DNA from: Diploptera punctata
Lineage: Eukaryota; Arthropoda; Insecta; Blattodea; Blaberidae
Reading direction: 5' to 3'
Length of the DNA: 64,000 nucleotides
NCBI GenBank assembly: GCA_030220185.1
Contig: JASPKZ010009700.1
Coordinates: forward strand, 62,001-126,000
Under the pieces are notes generated by a model that worked only from the letters and a program-made list of their open reading frames with translations, ran no database searches and was not told the origin of the DNA. Positions within the stretch are counted from its first letter, which is position 1; every line of letters starts with the position of its first letter. The position numbers and the translations under genes are program-made. This document shows positions 11,379 to 22,170 of the stretch, one piece after another.

Positions 11379-12764
11379 TTGTGGAAACAAGCCCTCGTAC
11401 GCCCACTGCCTAAAGTTAAAATGCCCTTAACTCCGAATGACTTTCGAACCATTAGTATTTTACCTACCCTTTCAAAAGCTCTGGAACGATTAGTCCATAA
11501 ACAACTGACTGACTACCTAAATGAACACAATCTTCTAGATCAATTTCAGTCAGGCTTCAGGACAGGACACAATACAAATACTGCTCTACTAAATATTTGC
11601 GAAGACATAAGCGAAGCTGCTGATAATCGAAAACTTACAATTCTTGCATTACTGTACTTTAGTAAAGCATTCGACACGGACTTAGACTTATTGTTGCATA
11701 AACTTAAAAACCTCTTACTCTCTGATAGTGCCAGGCAATGGTTCAATTCCTACCTTCATGAGCGCCAGCAATCTGTTGTAGGAAATCATGCATTATGTTC
11801 TTCTTGGTCCTTCTGTAAAGCTGGGGTTCCACAGGGTTCGGTGCTTGGACCTTTACTTTTTTCAATCTACATAAATGACATATCTAACTCCCTAAAGCAT
11901 TGCAAACATAATTTATTTGCAGACGACATGCAAATCTACATCCACACAGACAAATATTCTCTAAATGACGCTGTTGCCAAAATTAACGAGGATCTTGACT
12001 CACTAATGACTTGGACAGTTAAATATAGACTGTAATTAAATCCTAGAAAGTCACAATCAATCATTATGGGTCACCAGAGACTATTATCTACAATTAACCT
12101 AAACACAGTCTCGCGTGTGTCACTAAATGGAGTTCAAATCCCTTATAGTGAGACAGTAAAAATTCTAGGAGTATTTATTGACAACAACTTAAATTGGAAT
12201 ACACAAATAAATCATACATGCAAAACAGTCTTTTCAATAATACTTTCATTAAATCGCGTAACAAATTGTCTGCCATTCGCTCTAAGGAAAATGTTAGTAG
12301 AAACACTTGCAATGCCCCATTTTGATTATTGTGACACTCTTTTTACAGACTTAAATATTATTTCCACTCAAAGACTTCAACGTGTTCATAATTCTTGCGC
12401 ACGTTTTATTTGTGGTATTTGCAAATTTGACCATGTTACACCGTCCCTGGAACAATTATCGTGGCTTCGTCTAAGAGATCGTAGAATTGTCCATTCACCA
12501 TCCCTTCTCTATAAAATCCTTCACACATCATCGCCTAATTATTTATCACGCCGCTTCATCAGACTATCCGACACACATAATCTTGACACTCGATCCCATC
12601 AGCACATTGTCCTTTATATCCCACCTCATCACACAGTATATTATTCATTATCTTTTACGGTCTCGCTTACCAAAACATGGAATTCCCTTCCGCCCAATGT
12701 CAGAGACTGTCAAAATATTACATCCTTCAAAAACAAATTAAAGAATTATTTAATAACAAACTAA
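11379..12764 (+). pseudogene. LINE reverse transcriptase with one in-frame stop
   Basis: One reading frame (11379-12035 and 12066-12764 are in phase) encodes RT. Motifs are DFRTISILPTLSKALERLVH, DQFQSGFRTGHNTNTALL, LLYFSKAFDT (motif A Asp), AGVPQGSVLGPLLFSIYIND (motif B), NLFADDMQIY (motif C, FADD) and the thumb and C-terminal region through LRDRRIVHSPSLLYKIL. A TAA at 12033-12035 stands where the 55.4-kb homologue has Asn, so the copy is dead by a nonsense mutation but otherwise well preserved. RT would copy the element RNA at a nicked chromosomal target (target-primed reverse transcription). Confidence 0.9.
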
Positions 12765-13121
12765 CTTATACACCTCACTGATAGTATTCTTTTAACAATT
12801 AATAAATTTAATTATCTATGAAAATAATATTAAGATTAACAAATATTTTCTTTTGTTTTGTTTATATATTGTACAAACGTAAAATTAGTTTTCTATATCT
12901 CATTATTTTTCTTTGTTTTTATATACGTTAGACAGGGACAATTTAATATATCTTGATTGTATACATTTTATTATTAATTTTAGTCTTAATTTTAACTAAC
13001 ATTAACTAGTTGAATTATAGATCATAATATAATAGAACATATATTTTTGATCAAATTTTTATTTAGTATTTAATATTAGAGTTCATTGTGATTGTTATAT
13101 TCTGATGTAATATATGTTTGC

Positions 13122-13166
13122 CCTGGTGATTGGAAGAGAAGGCCACATGGCCTTAACTCTACCAGG
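13122..13166 (+). other. LINE 3'-terminal stem-loop
   Basis: The outer stem CCTGGT/ACCAGG encloses an inner AAGGCC/GGCCTT stem. It lies just upstream of the AATAAATAAAT tail. The same two-stem architecture, with covariation-like differences, recurs at 17891-17936, 56358-56403 and, inverted, 25485-25529. Probably the structure recognised by the element's RT; that role is inference. Confidence 0.7.
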
Positions 13167-13199
13167 CTAAATAAATAAATCTAAATCTAATCTAAAAGA

Positions 13200-13936
13200 G
13201 TATAAAAAGGAAATATTTGAGAAAGAAGCTTAATGATCTTGAAATGGATGCAAAAAAAAGTAGAAACATCAGAGGATTATATCAGGGATTTAAGATTGAG
13301 AAGAAAGAGTTTCAGGCGTAAACAAACATAATTAGGAATGGAAATGGGGATATGATTGCAGATTCCAGGAGTATTTAATAAATTAATAAAATAGATGGAA
13401 GAGTTACATTAATCAGCTATGAAATGTATTTACAGAACCGGATATTGAGGAGGGATAATTTACAGACAGCAGAAATGTTGGTCACAGAACCAAGTGCACT
13501 AGAGGTTTAAATGGCGATAGAAAAAAAATTGAAGATGTATAATGCATCAGATTCAGATGGGATCTGAACAGAACTGGTAAATCAGGGGAGGAAAATTGAT
13601 GGACAAGATATATTGGTTACTTTTTATGATTTGGGAAAAATAAGCTCTTCCATGTGAATTGAAAGACCACTCTATAAGAAAGGAGACAAAACTGATTGCA
13701 ATAAATACAGGGGCATCTCATTACTCTTAACTTCGTGTAATATCCTAAAAAATATATTATTAATCAGACCTACTCCCTACATTGATAACATTCTAGGAGA
13801 TCATCAATATGAATTTAGTAGAAACAGGTCTACAACAGACAGATTTTAGTAAAGAAATGGGAATATATTGACAGTGTACATTAACTATATGTAGACGTAA
13901 AAATGGCATATCATTTAGATAAGAGGGAGAAGTTAA
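13200..13936 (+). pseudogene. RTE-like LINE, RT N-terminal part (before Tigger)
   Basis: Broken frames match the minus-strand LINE at 58.0-58.6 kb: GCAGATTCCAGGAGTATTTAA (start of the ADSRSMLNRW region), TAGAGGTTTAAATGGCGATAG (ALEVEMAIEKLK), and GCATCAGATTCAGATGGGAT, equivalent to the SGSDEIPAELI region. Then come CAATAAATACAGGGGCATCTC and the CTACAACAGACAGATTTTAGT block. Interrupted at 13937 by a DNA transposon and continued at 15591. Confidence 0.75.
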
Positions 13937-13938
13937 TA

Positions 13939-15588
13939 CAGTAAACCTTGTTTCATCCGGAACGTGAATAATGCGGAAATCTGTCCAATGTGAACAAATT
14001 TATTGGTCCCGGCGATATAACAGTAAGTTTACGTGTATTTATTTTGCATCAAACGGAATCTGTCCAACGCGGAAACGGTTGGGTATTTCTATACAATTCA
14101 TGAAAAAAGTTATTAAGCGGCAAGTTATATATATATATATATATATATTTATTTATTTATTTATTAACCATCAGCAGTTTTTTTACTGAAGGCGGTGCCA
14201 AGACGGCTTTTACAAATAGTGATCCAAACTAAATGGACAAATAAATATCAAAACAAAACAAACCTAATTGTTACTGACCCCATAGTTCATTGTTAAAAGC
14301 TGTTGTCGTCTTTCACATGCCGATATGTACTTTGATAAATGCCTCCATCGTCACGATCGGTATATTATTGTTTCAACTTGGCCGTTGCAATAATTTTGTT
14401 TGAATAACTCATGTCTCTTGTGCTTTGTTCCCAGTTTATAATGTCGAGTGAAAGGAAAGAAAATAATTAGTAACAAAGGGAAAAAAAAGTGTTGCCGCAT
14501 ATCGTACAAATAAAAATGCTCGACCGTTTATACGCGTTGGCTCTTCGTTTGCGTCTATATCATGCTGTTTCAGTGATAATGAATCAAGAAATTCGACGAC
14601 AAAGTAAGGAATTATATCGCAGAATTCACTGCTGAATATCAATCTTTATTGAAAGACCTTTTAAAAGCGGCAAAACAGGAAAAATTACTAAGTTATTTTT
14701 TAGAGTCCTTGCCTAAACCTGACAGTAATAATTAATAGAAATTGTTCAGAATCCCTCAATAATTTATTTTAGTTTGATAATATTTATTTTATTCCGTAAC
14801 CTTGGAACGTTTTCCCTATATACCCATACAAATTACCATTCCATAATCGCGGTTTCTGAATCCACGGCATATTTGCGGAACATATCCCCCGCGAATAAGG
14901 AGCTTTTACTGTATAGTTTGTACCTGTATAATTTTGCACACCCATTATGCGAAACACAGATACTTATCTTGCAAATAACAAATGCACTGTAACATCTTAA
15001 ACTAGTTAAGTTCTGAGACCGATCATTCACAGGTAGCTTTCTGAATTTACGAAATAAAGATGGCGCAAACGTATGTTTCAATCTCATTAAGTGAAAAAAA
15101 TGGAAGTGATTGAAGATAAATCTCCAAACATTTCCGGACCGATGTTCCAAAGTAAAACTCTCTCTTGTTAATTTCCGAAGGGAATAACAATTTCAAGGAA
15201 TCTTCAGGTTGGCTGGACAGTTTTAAAAGACGACACAATGTAGTGTGAAATGAAATTTGCAGGGAATCAAAGAATGTGGACGAAAGTGTAGTTAGTGAGC
15301 GAAAACCGAGACTGCATATTTGAATTTCAGGATAAGCGCCTAAGAGACATTTTTAACGCTGACGAAATGAGACTGTTTATTCGCGCTTTACCGTCGAAGT
15401 CGCTCATACATACTACACTTCACATTTCAATGGTTGCTGAACTATAATTAATCCGAGATACAAAAGAAAAATTCACACGGTACTCAATAATCTAAGGTTA
15501 TTAATACGTTTGTTTTTTAAAATGCGGAATTTTGTCTAATGTGGAAAACGTTGGTCCCCTGCGATTCCGCTTTCAGCACGTTTTACTG
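13939..15588 (+). mobile_element. Tigger/pogo-type DNA transposon, decayed
   Basis: Ends CAGTAAA...TTTTACTG and flanked by TA on both sides (13937-13938, 15589-15590), the Tc1/mariner-superfamily target duplication. Translation near 15335-15410 gives IFNADEMRLFIRALPSKS, the first catalytic Asp region of pogo/CENP-B-like transposases (usual form NADETGLF...LP). Near 15195-15235 it gives SGWLDSFKRRH, the CENP-B-type DNA-binding segment. Subterminal repeats GCGGAA..CTGTCCAA recur at 13972, 14054 and 15520. No intact frame. It inserted in an RTE-like LINE, and the LINE sequence rejoins when it is removed. Confidence 0.85.
14128..14165. repeat. (AT)n(TTTA)n microsatellite
   Basis: An AT dinucleotide run passing into TTTA repeats, inside the Tigger remnant. 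Confidence 0.9.
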
Positions 15589-15590
15589 TA

Positions 15591-16060
15591 GTATCCTTCT
15601 GGAGTTCGGAATTCCTAAAAAGTTAGATTTATACGAATGTGTCTAAATGGCTTCAAATACAGGGTGCGTGTAAGCAAACATTTTTCGGATACTTTTGAAA
15701 TGCACAATGGGTTAAAGCAACGAGATGCACTATCTCATCTACTTTTCAATTTTGTATTAGTGCATGCCATCAAAACTTTGGAGAATGAAGAAGGCCTACA
15801 ACTCAATCGTGTTAATAGTCTGTTAGTTTATGCTGATGATGTAGTATTGTTGACCGATAACTAGGAGATTCTAAGGGACAACACGCACATTGTATTCAAA
15901 TTGGGACTGGACGTAAACACCGATAACACTAAGTATATGTTCACACATAGAACTTGGTTAAATAATGGAAATGGACAATGAATGACAATTTTGAAGACAT
16001 GGCAGATCTCAAGTATCTAGGACCACTAATTACAAATAGTAATGTGATGTACACCATTAG
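15591..16060 (+). pseudogene. RTE-like LINE, RT core (after Tigger)
   Basis: The 15637-15864 frame encodes MCLNGFKYRVRVSKHFSDTF, GLKQRDALSHLLFNFVL (degenerate motif B, normally GLRQGDALSPLLF) and LLVYADDVVLL (motif C). It is homologous to the 57849-57499 frame on the minus strand. Motif B changes (R for G, H for P) and the stop after TDN show it is dead. It continues the LINE left at 13936. Confidence 0.85.
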
Positions 16061-16354
16061 ACCAAAAACTTAGTCATCCGGAGATTCTATCAACCGATCG
16101 GAGAACGTCGTGAGCGCTCGCAGAATCCGTATTCACATCAACACATTTTCAGTAATTGTACTGGGTTATTTGCAAGTTAACGCAGTGAACACTCGAGCAA
16201 CGTGAAAGAGAGAGAGCTTGGCTTAGTGTGTTTCCATGGTTGAGAGGTTTAAGAGACATCATCTGCCTTCATAACCTTACATTTCGATTCCCGTTCTACT
16301 TTTTACACCCTTCATATTAGCTTGACCTGTACCTATCTATCTATCTATGTAACT

Positions 16355-16990
16355 GAATCTTTCAACGCGATGTTCACCCACTTAAAGTAATTGGATCGAA
16401 TTGAAATGTTTTATACTTGTAAAGGACCCGTCACAATACAATAATTTCTTTTTTATGTTCTAAAATCCTGGCCAGAATCATCAGAATATAAAAAAAGTGT
16501 CTTTATATTCATGTAACGGAATCTTTGAACACGATTTTCGCCCTCTTAGAAACATTGCATCGACTTGAAACTTTGTATACTTGTAAAGGATCCGTGACAA
16601 TAAAATAATGTCATATTTATTTTCTAAAATCCTGGCCAAAGTCTTCAGAAAATAAAAAGAAGTGTCTTTGTATTTATGTAACGGAATCTTTGAACACGAT
16701 TTTTATCCACTTAGAAACATTGGATGGACTTGAAACTTTGTATACTTGTAAAGGATCCGTGACAATACAATAATTTCATATTTATTTTCTTAACTCCTGG
16801 CCAGAATCATCATAAATTCAATTAAAGTGTCTTTGTATTTATGTAACGGAATCTTTGAACACGACTTTTATCCACTTAGAAACATTGGATCGACGTGAAA
16901 CTTTGTATACTTGTAAAGGACACGTGACACTACAATAATTTCATATTTTGTTTCTAAAATCCTGGCCAGAATCATTATAAAATCAAAAAA
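16355..16990 (+). repeat. Four tandem ~165-bp units
   Basis: Units begin with GAATCTTT(C/G)AAC at 16355, 16519, 16684 and 16849 (spacing 164, 165, 165). Each carries TTGAAAC/ATGTTTTATAC, TTGTAAAGGA, a GTGACA...ACAATAATTTC block and a CCTGGCCA end. Confidence 0.85.
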
Positions 16991-17049
16991 ATGATAACTG
17001 GTAAAATAGGTTTCGGACTTGTCGACTTTCTAGTCAATCGTTGTAACAG

Positions 17050-17129
17050 CTGATTTGGTAGAGTGGTGAACTATTGGTACATAATTTTAGTAATCCATAG
17101 GTCGCTGGATCAAATCAGGCTGGGGAGGA
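17050..17129 (+). repeat. tRNA-like segment of composite repeat
   Basis: GATTTGGTAGAGTGGTG (A-box-like) and TCGCTGGATCAAATC (degenerate B box) are homologous to the better preserved copy at 59660-59751. It has decayed and is unlikely to be transcribed as a tRNA. Confidence 0.6.
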
Positions 17130-17217
17130 TTTTTTTTAGAAGAGTAATAATTTTTGCTCATACTACAATAGTATCGAATTTAAAGATATTTACATTTTTG
17201 TCTTATTCTGTAAAATA

Positions 17218-17730
17218 TTAAAACAAAAAAGAACAAAAATAAATATTAGTTTTAAAAAACTAAAACAACACGCTTTATTAGAAAACCGAACTAGAAACAT
17301 AAAAAATAATTTTAATTTCCAACATGCTTTGGATAAAATAAAGTGGTCAACAAAAAAATCATCTCCAACACATATAGAATAAAACTAGAGTTATCAACAA
17401 AAAGAAAATAATTTTACCATCAAAAGCGTGGGGTGCTTTTTATGTTTTTTTACATTTTCTTCTTAGAGACTTTACTTTCACCAATATCCGTTTATTATCA
17501 AATATATCCATTGATATAGAGCACCCCACGCTTTTGATGGTAAAATTATTTTATTTTTGTTGATAACTCTAGTTGTATTCTATATGTGTTGGAGATGACT
17601 TTTTGTTGACCACTTTATTTTATCCCAAGCGTGTTGGAAATTAAAATTATTTTTCATGTTTCTAGTTCGGTTTTCTAATAAAGCGTGTTGTTTTAGGTTT
17701 TTAAACTATTATTTATTTTCTTTTTTTTTA
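17218..17730. repeat. Foldback arms of composite repeat, copy 1
   Basis: The left arm (17218-17440) and right arm (17517-17730) are reverse complements. They share GCACCCCACGCTTTTGATGG, GTTGGAGATGA and TTCTAATAAAGCGTGTTG. The unpaired middle is about 75 bp. A transcript would form a very long hairpin. Confidence 0.85.
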
Positions 17731-17739
17731 AGCTGAATG

Positions 17740-17985
17740 TTAGAATAGAATTTCGCCTGTAATATAGTTTCATATTTAATTTTATATTTGCGTTATACGG
17801 CTTTAATGGACACACAAAACACACAAAAACATATAATCGTTTATGTATATTGTAATTTAGATATAAGACTTTTTTTGTATTTTTTTATAACCTGGTTGAG
17901 TGGCAGACAAGGCCTTAAAGCCTTAACTCTGCCAGGTAAAATAAAGTTATTATTATTATTATTTTTATTATCATTATTATTAAAC
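17740..17985 (+). mobile_element. LINE 3'-UTR fragment (52-56 kb family)
   Basis: Matches 56275-56450: AATCGTTTATGTATATTGTAATTTAGAT, the two-stem hairpin at 17891-17936, then TAAAATAAAGTTATTATTATT. Only the last ~240 bp is present, a severe 5' truncation typical of LINE insertion. Confidence 0.85.
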
Positions 17986-18745
17986 ACATAAATTAAAGCC
18001 TTCTTCTAATAAATAAATGAGGAAACAAAATAATATCTTCTTAAATGAAAACTTCAACAAAAACAAAATATATATCGGGTGTACGAACTGTCTGCGAGGC
18101 ATTGAGATTGCCTTTTGCCTATGTCCATGTGTGTGCGCTAAGCCATGGTAAGGATTAATATGATTGATTGAAAACAAACTTGTTAGAGGCTGTTGCTTTT
18201 GCGCAGAAATCTGCGCATCATATTCTATTGAATACAATACATTGAATTGGCCTTGAACAAACCCTGATTATGGTAAATGTAATTGTTACAATAAAGAAAT
18301 TAACATTGATTTAAATCAAATGTCAAAATGAAATGTTGTATTTAATTCATAAAACATTTTAATACAAATGTCACGAAAAAAAACTGCATAATTGAGAACG
18401 CTAACCTGCGACATTCTTTAACAGAAACAGTGACTGCATGCTTTACCGCTGACCTAGTAGGACACGTAGGAGTGTCTTCAGTTCATGCCACATAACACAG
18501 TAGCTCAGGGAGTGCACAATTATGACTTGTTTCCTAGTTTAAGCCCAGCGCTGTGCCGAGTAGCACTTAGAAGAAATGTGCGTTCAAGAGATGACTCTTT
18601 TTTGTCTAATGGCTTATTATGTACAAGGAAATTAAGCATAGGCTCAATTCTGGAAATGCATACTATTATGCATTACAGGGACTCTTATCGTCCCATCTCC
18701 TTTCGAAAAACGTTAATGTTATAGTATATAAAATAATTCTCCCGT
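17986..18745. other. No recognisable feature
   Basis: AT-rich with short unsupported frames (for example 17980-18237 minus, 18485-18724 plus). No motif seen. Confidence 0.5.
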
Positions 18746-18749
18746 TTAT

Positions 18750-19110
18750 ATTATATGGATGCTAAACATGGAATCTATACTTTAATGGAGCAAAGATAAT
18801 GCGAGTATTTGAGAATAAAGTTCTTAGAAAACATTTTGGACCAAAGACAGACGAACAGACAGGTAAATGGAGAAGACTACTTAACAGTGAACTACATATT
18901 CTTAACAAGAAGCCAGATACAGTAAGGACAGTTATGTCTCGTAGACTGCGATGGACAGGACATGTGGAACTTATGAGAGTTGAAAGACGTGTATGGAAAC
19001 ATCTTGTAGGAAAACCAGTGGGAAAATGCGCAGAAGATAGTTCAAGAAAGAGGTGGGAGAATAACATAATTCATGTTTTTAGGGAAGTGGTTTATACAGG
19101 AAATGATTTT
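18750..19110 (+). pseudogene. RTE-like LINE 3'-terminal coding remnant
   Basis: The 18799-19149 frame encodes MRVFENKVLRKHFGPKTDE, SRRLRWTGHVELM, HLVGKPVGK and KRWENNI, the C-terminal end of the LINE protein also seen at 57250-56837 (minus). The frame runs on into unrelated sequence after about 19100. Upstream GCTAAACATGGAATCTATAC corresponds to the YGCE.WTL region. 5'-truncated. Confidence 0.85.
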
Positions 19111-19149
19111 ATTATTTTCAATTTATTCACAATCTTTAAAAATAATTAA

Positions 19150-20879
19150 TTGATAATTTTATGGCATTTTATGTGTTCCGTTTTTATTGATTATAATTTC
19201 ATATTCTAACTCATTGTATTCAAAGAATAATTTTGAGACTAATCACGGTTATTACCATGCTAGATCTCTCTAATTTAATTATTCTATTAAATACTTATTA
19301 ATCATTAATTAGTCGAGAACAAACTATTAGAGTCTGTTAATGGAATCTGTGGAGAAGTTCGCATATCGTGTTAGTGGGGGACAGGGAGGAGCCCAGGGTC
19401 GATGTCTAATTGGAAAGCTGGTAAAGTGTTGCATTTAGGAGAACTTCACTCAAGAGTGAAACAAGTAATGTGACGTGATCTGTTCACCCTCCTGCACTGC
19501 ACCCCGCTGTCTGATTAACCGTGCATTTTTGCCCGCCTCCTGCGTAGAGGGCTTGTTTCGAACAGTTTCTCTACGGATCTACGGACCGACTTTAACTTTA
19601 ATATGCGACAACTGGTTCTGTCACTGAAGCTATGGGATGCAATATATCTTTAAAAATGCACTCTCACTTAGACTTATTCCCGCAAAATCTTGAGGCTGTC
19701 ATGGACGAGCGCAGTGAGTGTTTTAATACGGAAATTTCTACAATGGAAAACACGTACTAAGGCAAGTGGAATTCTAATATGCTGGCTGATTACTGTTGGA
19801 ACAAGAAGATATATGTTCCAGATGTAAAATATGCCCTAAAATCACTATATACCACTTTCTAGGTACGTCGGAATCAGTTGTATATAATTTAGAGTTACAT
19901 AGCTAGTTACAGATTTTGTTTGAAGTAATAAAAAATTCAAATGAGTACCGCACAAAAATCCTGCCTGATGGGAAAAACTTGAAAAGATATCTGTATTCAT
20001 ACTAATAGAATCTGTTATATTTATTCTTGTGAAAGAAAAAAGTTAATTTTTGTAGTTCAGTGTAATTGGCAGCAGCTGGATTCTTTCATTAGATATGTGT
20101 AATAAGACATTTTACTAGCAATAATGAATGCTAAAATGAAATCGACAATAATGACGACTGCTAGAGCACGCAATTCTTTATAAATACAAGTCTAACACGT
20201 CAAACGGCGCTGAAATTTGTCCTTGATACAATTATCGCTAGAGCGGAAATTTCATCGCAGTTGATTCAGAATGACCACTTGTAGATTAAAATAAGTTATT
20301 TGTTCCAAATTTACTTAATGTGACTGAACGTACCCTATATGACGGTACATATTGCAGCTTCTATTGAGTCACGGCCCACATATTGAATTATAATATTTTT
20401 AAGATTTATAGAAAAGTGATATACTAGGCATAATATATAATAATAATATACTACTACACGTAACACTTACAAAATTATTCTGGAGTGAAAAACATAAATG
20501 AACCGCTCTACCCCAATAAATGTAATCCGAATTACCGCGAATTATACTATTTGATAAAATGACTCAGCACTCTCTGATAATACAGGAAAGCGGTACCATT
20601 GAACAATAATCATGCGTAATACGTAAGGCCTTTATTAGACTAAAAGTAAGATACATACAATGTTATTTACAAATATGGGTCACACGGGCAGTAAGCCGTA
20701 CGTGCTGTTGGCAGTCCGTTACAATAAGTTGATATTTGGTAATAATATACTTAAAACAAAAAAGAGAACACAATAATATTACAATTAGATAACAATGCAA
20801 TTACATTTTACATTAACTTAGTTATGTAGAATTCTTAAGAATTAATGGTATTGCAATTTGTGAACATATGTATTTATTC
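19150..20879. other. No recognisable feature
   Basis: 1.7 kb without a supported gene, RNA or repeat that I can identify. It may include LINE 3' UTR near 20.6-20.9 kb, adjoining the minus-strand LINE. Confidence 0.5.
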
Positions 20880-21670
20880 ATTAATGAGTGTTGTTCCTAT
20901 TTCCCGCGTTTTGTCCAGATATCTACCCAGATTTATCCACTTTTCTGGGTTTACCAGTAACTTGTAGCATACCAATCATCCACGATTTGAATTTAGAAAT
21001 CTTTCCGGTAATAACTGATGCCTCCGATATTCAAAATCGTTACATTTTCCTAGTATATGTATCTCGTCTTCAAAGCTCTCGCACATTTGACATATTCGCA
21101 TATCGTGATCGTCGCTAATTTTTAAAAATTTCCATGCCCCTAACCTGAACCAAGCAAGCCCTGATCTCTCTTTAAATCCTAGAATGAGTACATAAAATTA
21201 TTTTCCTCAAACTAGTTTTAGGTCTCTTTGTAAAAATAGTGATCGTTTTCCCGCACACTCGGCCGAAATATTTTGTCGGTTTATATCTAAGTACCTCCTC
21301 CCAATTTTTTTCCACACATTCTTGCGATTTTCAGTTCCTTTTTCCCATACCCAACCCATCCCAATCTTTTGGAGTTCTCTCTTAATCTCGTCTGCCCAGA
21401 ATTTCCCATTTGAGTTCCTAATTTTGTGGTCGTAACAAATTGCTCTGAGCATTGTTTGTTCATCTTGGATTAGCCGCAACCAGTAATTGAGTATTCGAAT
21501 TTTGCAATTTATGTCACCGCGAAATGACCCAAATTCATATAATATTGCACATTAGAAACGGCCTTACTAAGTCCTGTAATATATTTTAGAAAATGCGTAT
21601 ATACCTTATTTAGTATTTCCGTTCTTTGAAAACCCCACATCTCACTACCATATACATAATCATACGTATT
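20880..21670 (-). pseudogene. LINE RT C-terminal region, same family as 62-64 kb
   Basis: On the minus strand from 21665: a YGSEMWGF-type motif followed by an AAATACTAAATAAGGTATAT block nearly identical to 63963-63990. Then the 21479-21207 frame gives MRLIQDEQTMLRAICYDHKI and FWADEIKRELQKIG. At 21120-20890 a Cys-containing segment (MRICQMCESFEDEIH) resembles the terminal zinc-knuckle region of such LINEs. Frames are broken. This piece picks up roughly where the 62.3-64.0 kb element leaves the window. Confidence 0.75.
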
Positions 21671-21729
21671 GATATACATATTGAGATAAAAATATCATTG
21701 CATTTTGAATAATGTTGTAAAATGCATTT

Positions 21730-22170
21730 ATATGCTTAAAATATGACACACCCCTCAGGGGTCCTCATCTAGGCGATATGTGGATGGCGACCACAAGGTG
21801 CCCAAGCTGTGCAAAACATTTCTTCCACTTACTTGTGTTTTGCACTCTTTTAACTTTACTATCTAACCTCTCTTGGTTAACTCTTGTTTTTTTGACGCCG
21901 ACGCTATTAGGGCATCCGAGGGCTAGGGAGTCTTTCCTTTCTTCTTTCCTTTATTTTCTTTTCTTCTCCAGAAAAGCCTGACCAGAGGCTATAAGATGGC
22001 AGCCCCATCGCTGGTCTTGCCTTCCTTTGGCCAGCAACCAATCGAAGGGACTATTATTATGCTTTCAAGTCTTATACGAGAATTTTCCTCAAACGCTGGA
22101 GGGAAAATTTTCTATAGGATCGTAACAGGTCTTGGCCTAATACTTGGAAGGAAGAAGAAGAAGAAATATG
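21730..22170 (+). mobile_element. Possible retroelement fragment with GAA tail
   Basis: A GC-richer segment (ACACCCCTCAGGGGTCCTCATC, GACCAGAGGCTATAAGATGG) ending in GGAAGGAAGAAGAAGAAG, the type of short-repeat tail many LINEs and SINEs leave. No RT or tRNA motif. The 21996-22361 frame starts inside it and has no domain. A guess from composition and tail only. Confidence 0.3.

Larger units (their letters stand above)
10770..13190 (+). mobile_element. CR1/Jockey-like LINE, 5'-truncated
   Basis: Contains the endonuclease-RT linker (PCTPWMSLSIRNLMADRD at 10830-10870), the RT at 11379-12764, an AT-rich 3' UTR and the 3'-terminal hairpin at 13122-13166 followed by AAATAAATAAATCTAAATCT. It lacks ORF1 and the endonuclease. 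The family is close to, but distinct from, the element at 52130-56452. Confidence 0.85.
16290..17730 (+). mobile_element. Composite repeat, copy 1
   Basis: Ordered modules are: a TTTTTACACCCTTCATATTAGC start; an (ATCT)n run; four ~165-bp tandem units (16355-16990); a short unique joint; a tRNA-like segment (17050-17129); a conserved 80-bp spacer; and a ~510-bp foldback (17218-17730). The same order and orientation recur at 59400-60610 with one tandem unit instead of four, so this is one mobile unit rather than chance neighbours. No coding potential. I do not recognise the family; a SINE/foldback chimera or non-autonomous DNA element are the alternatives. Confidence 0.7.
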
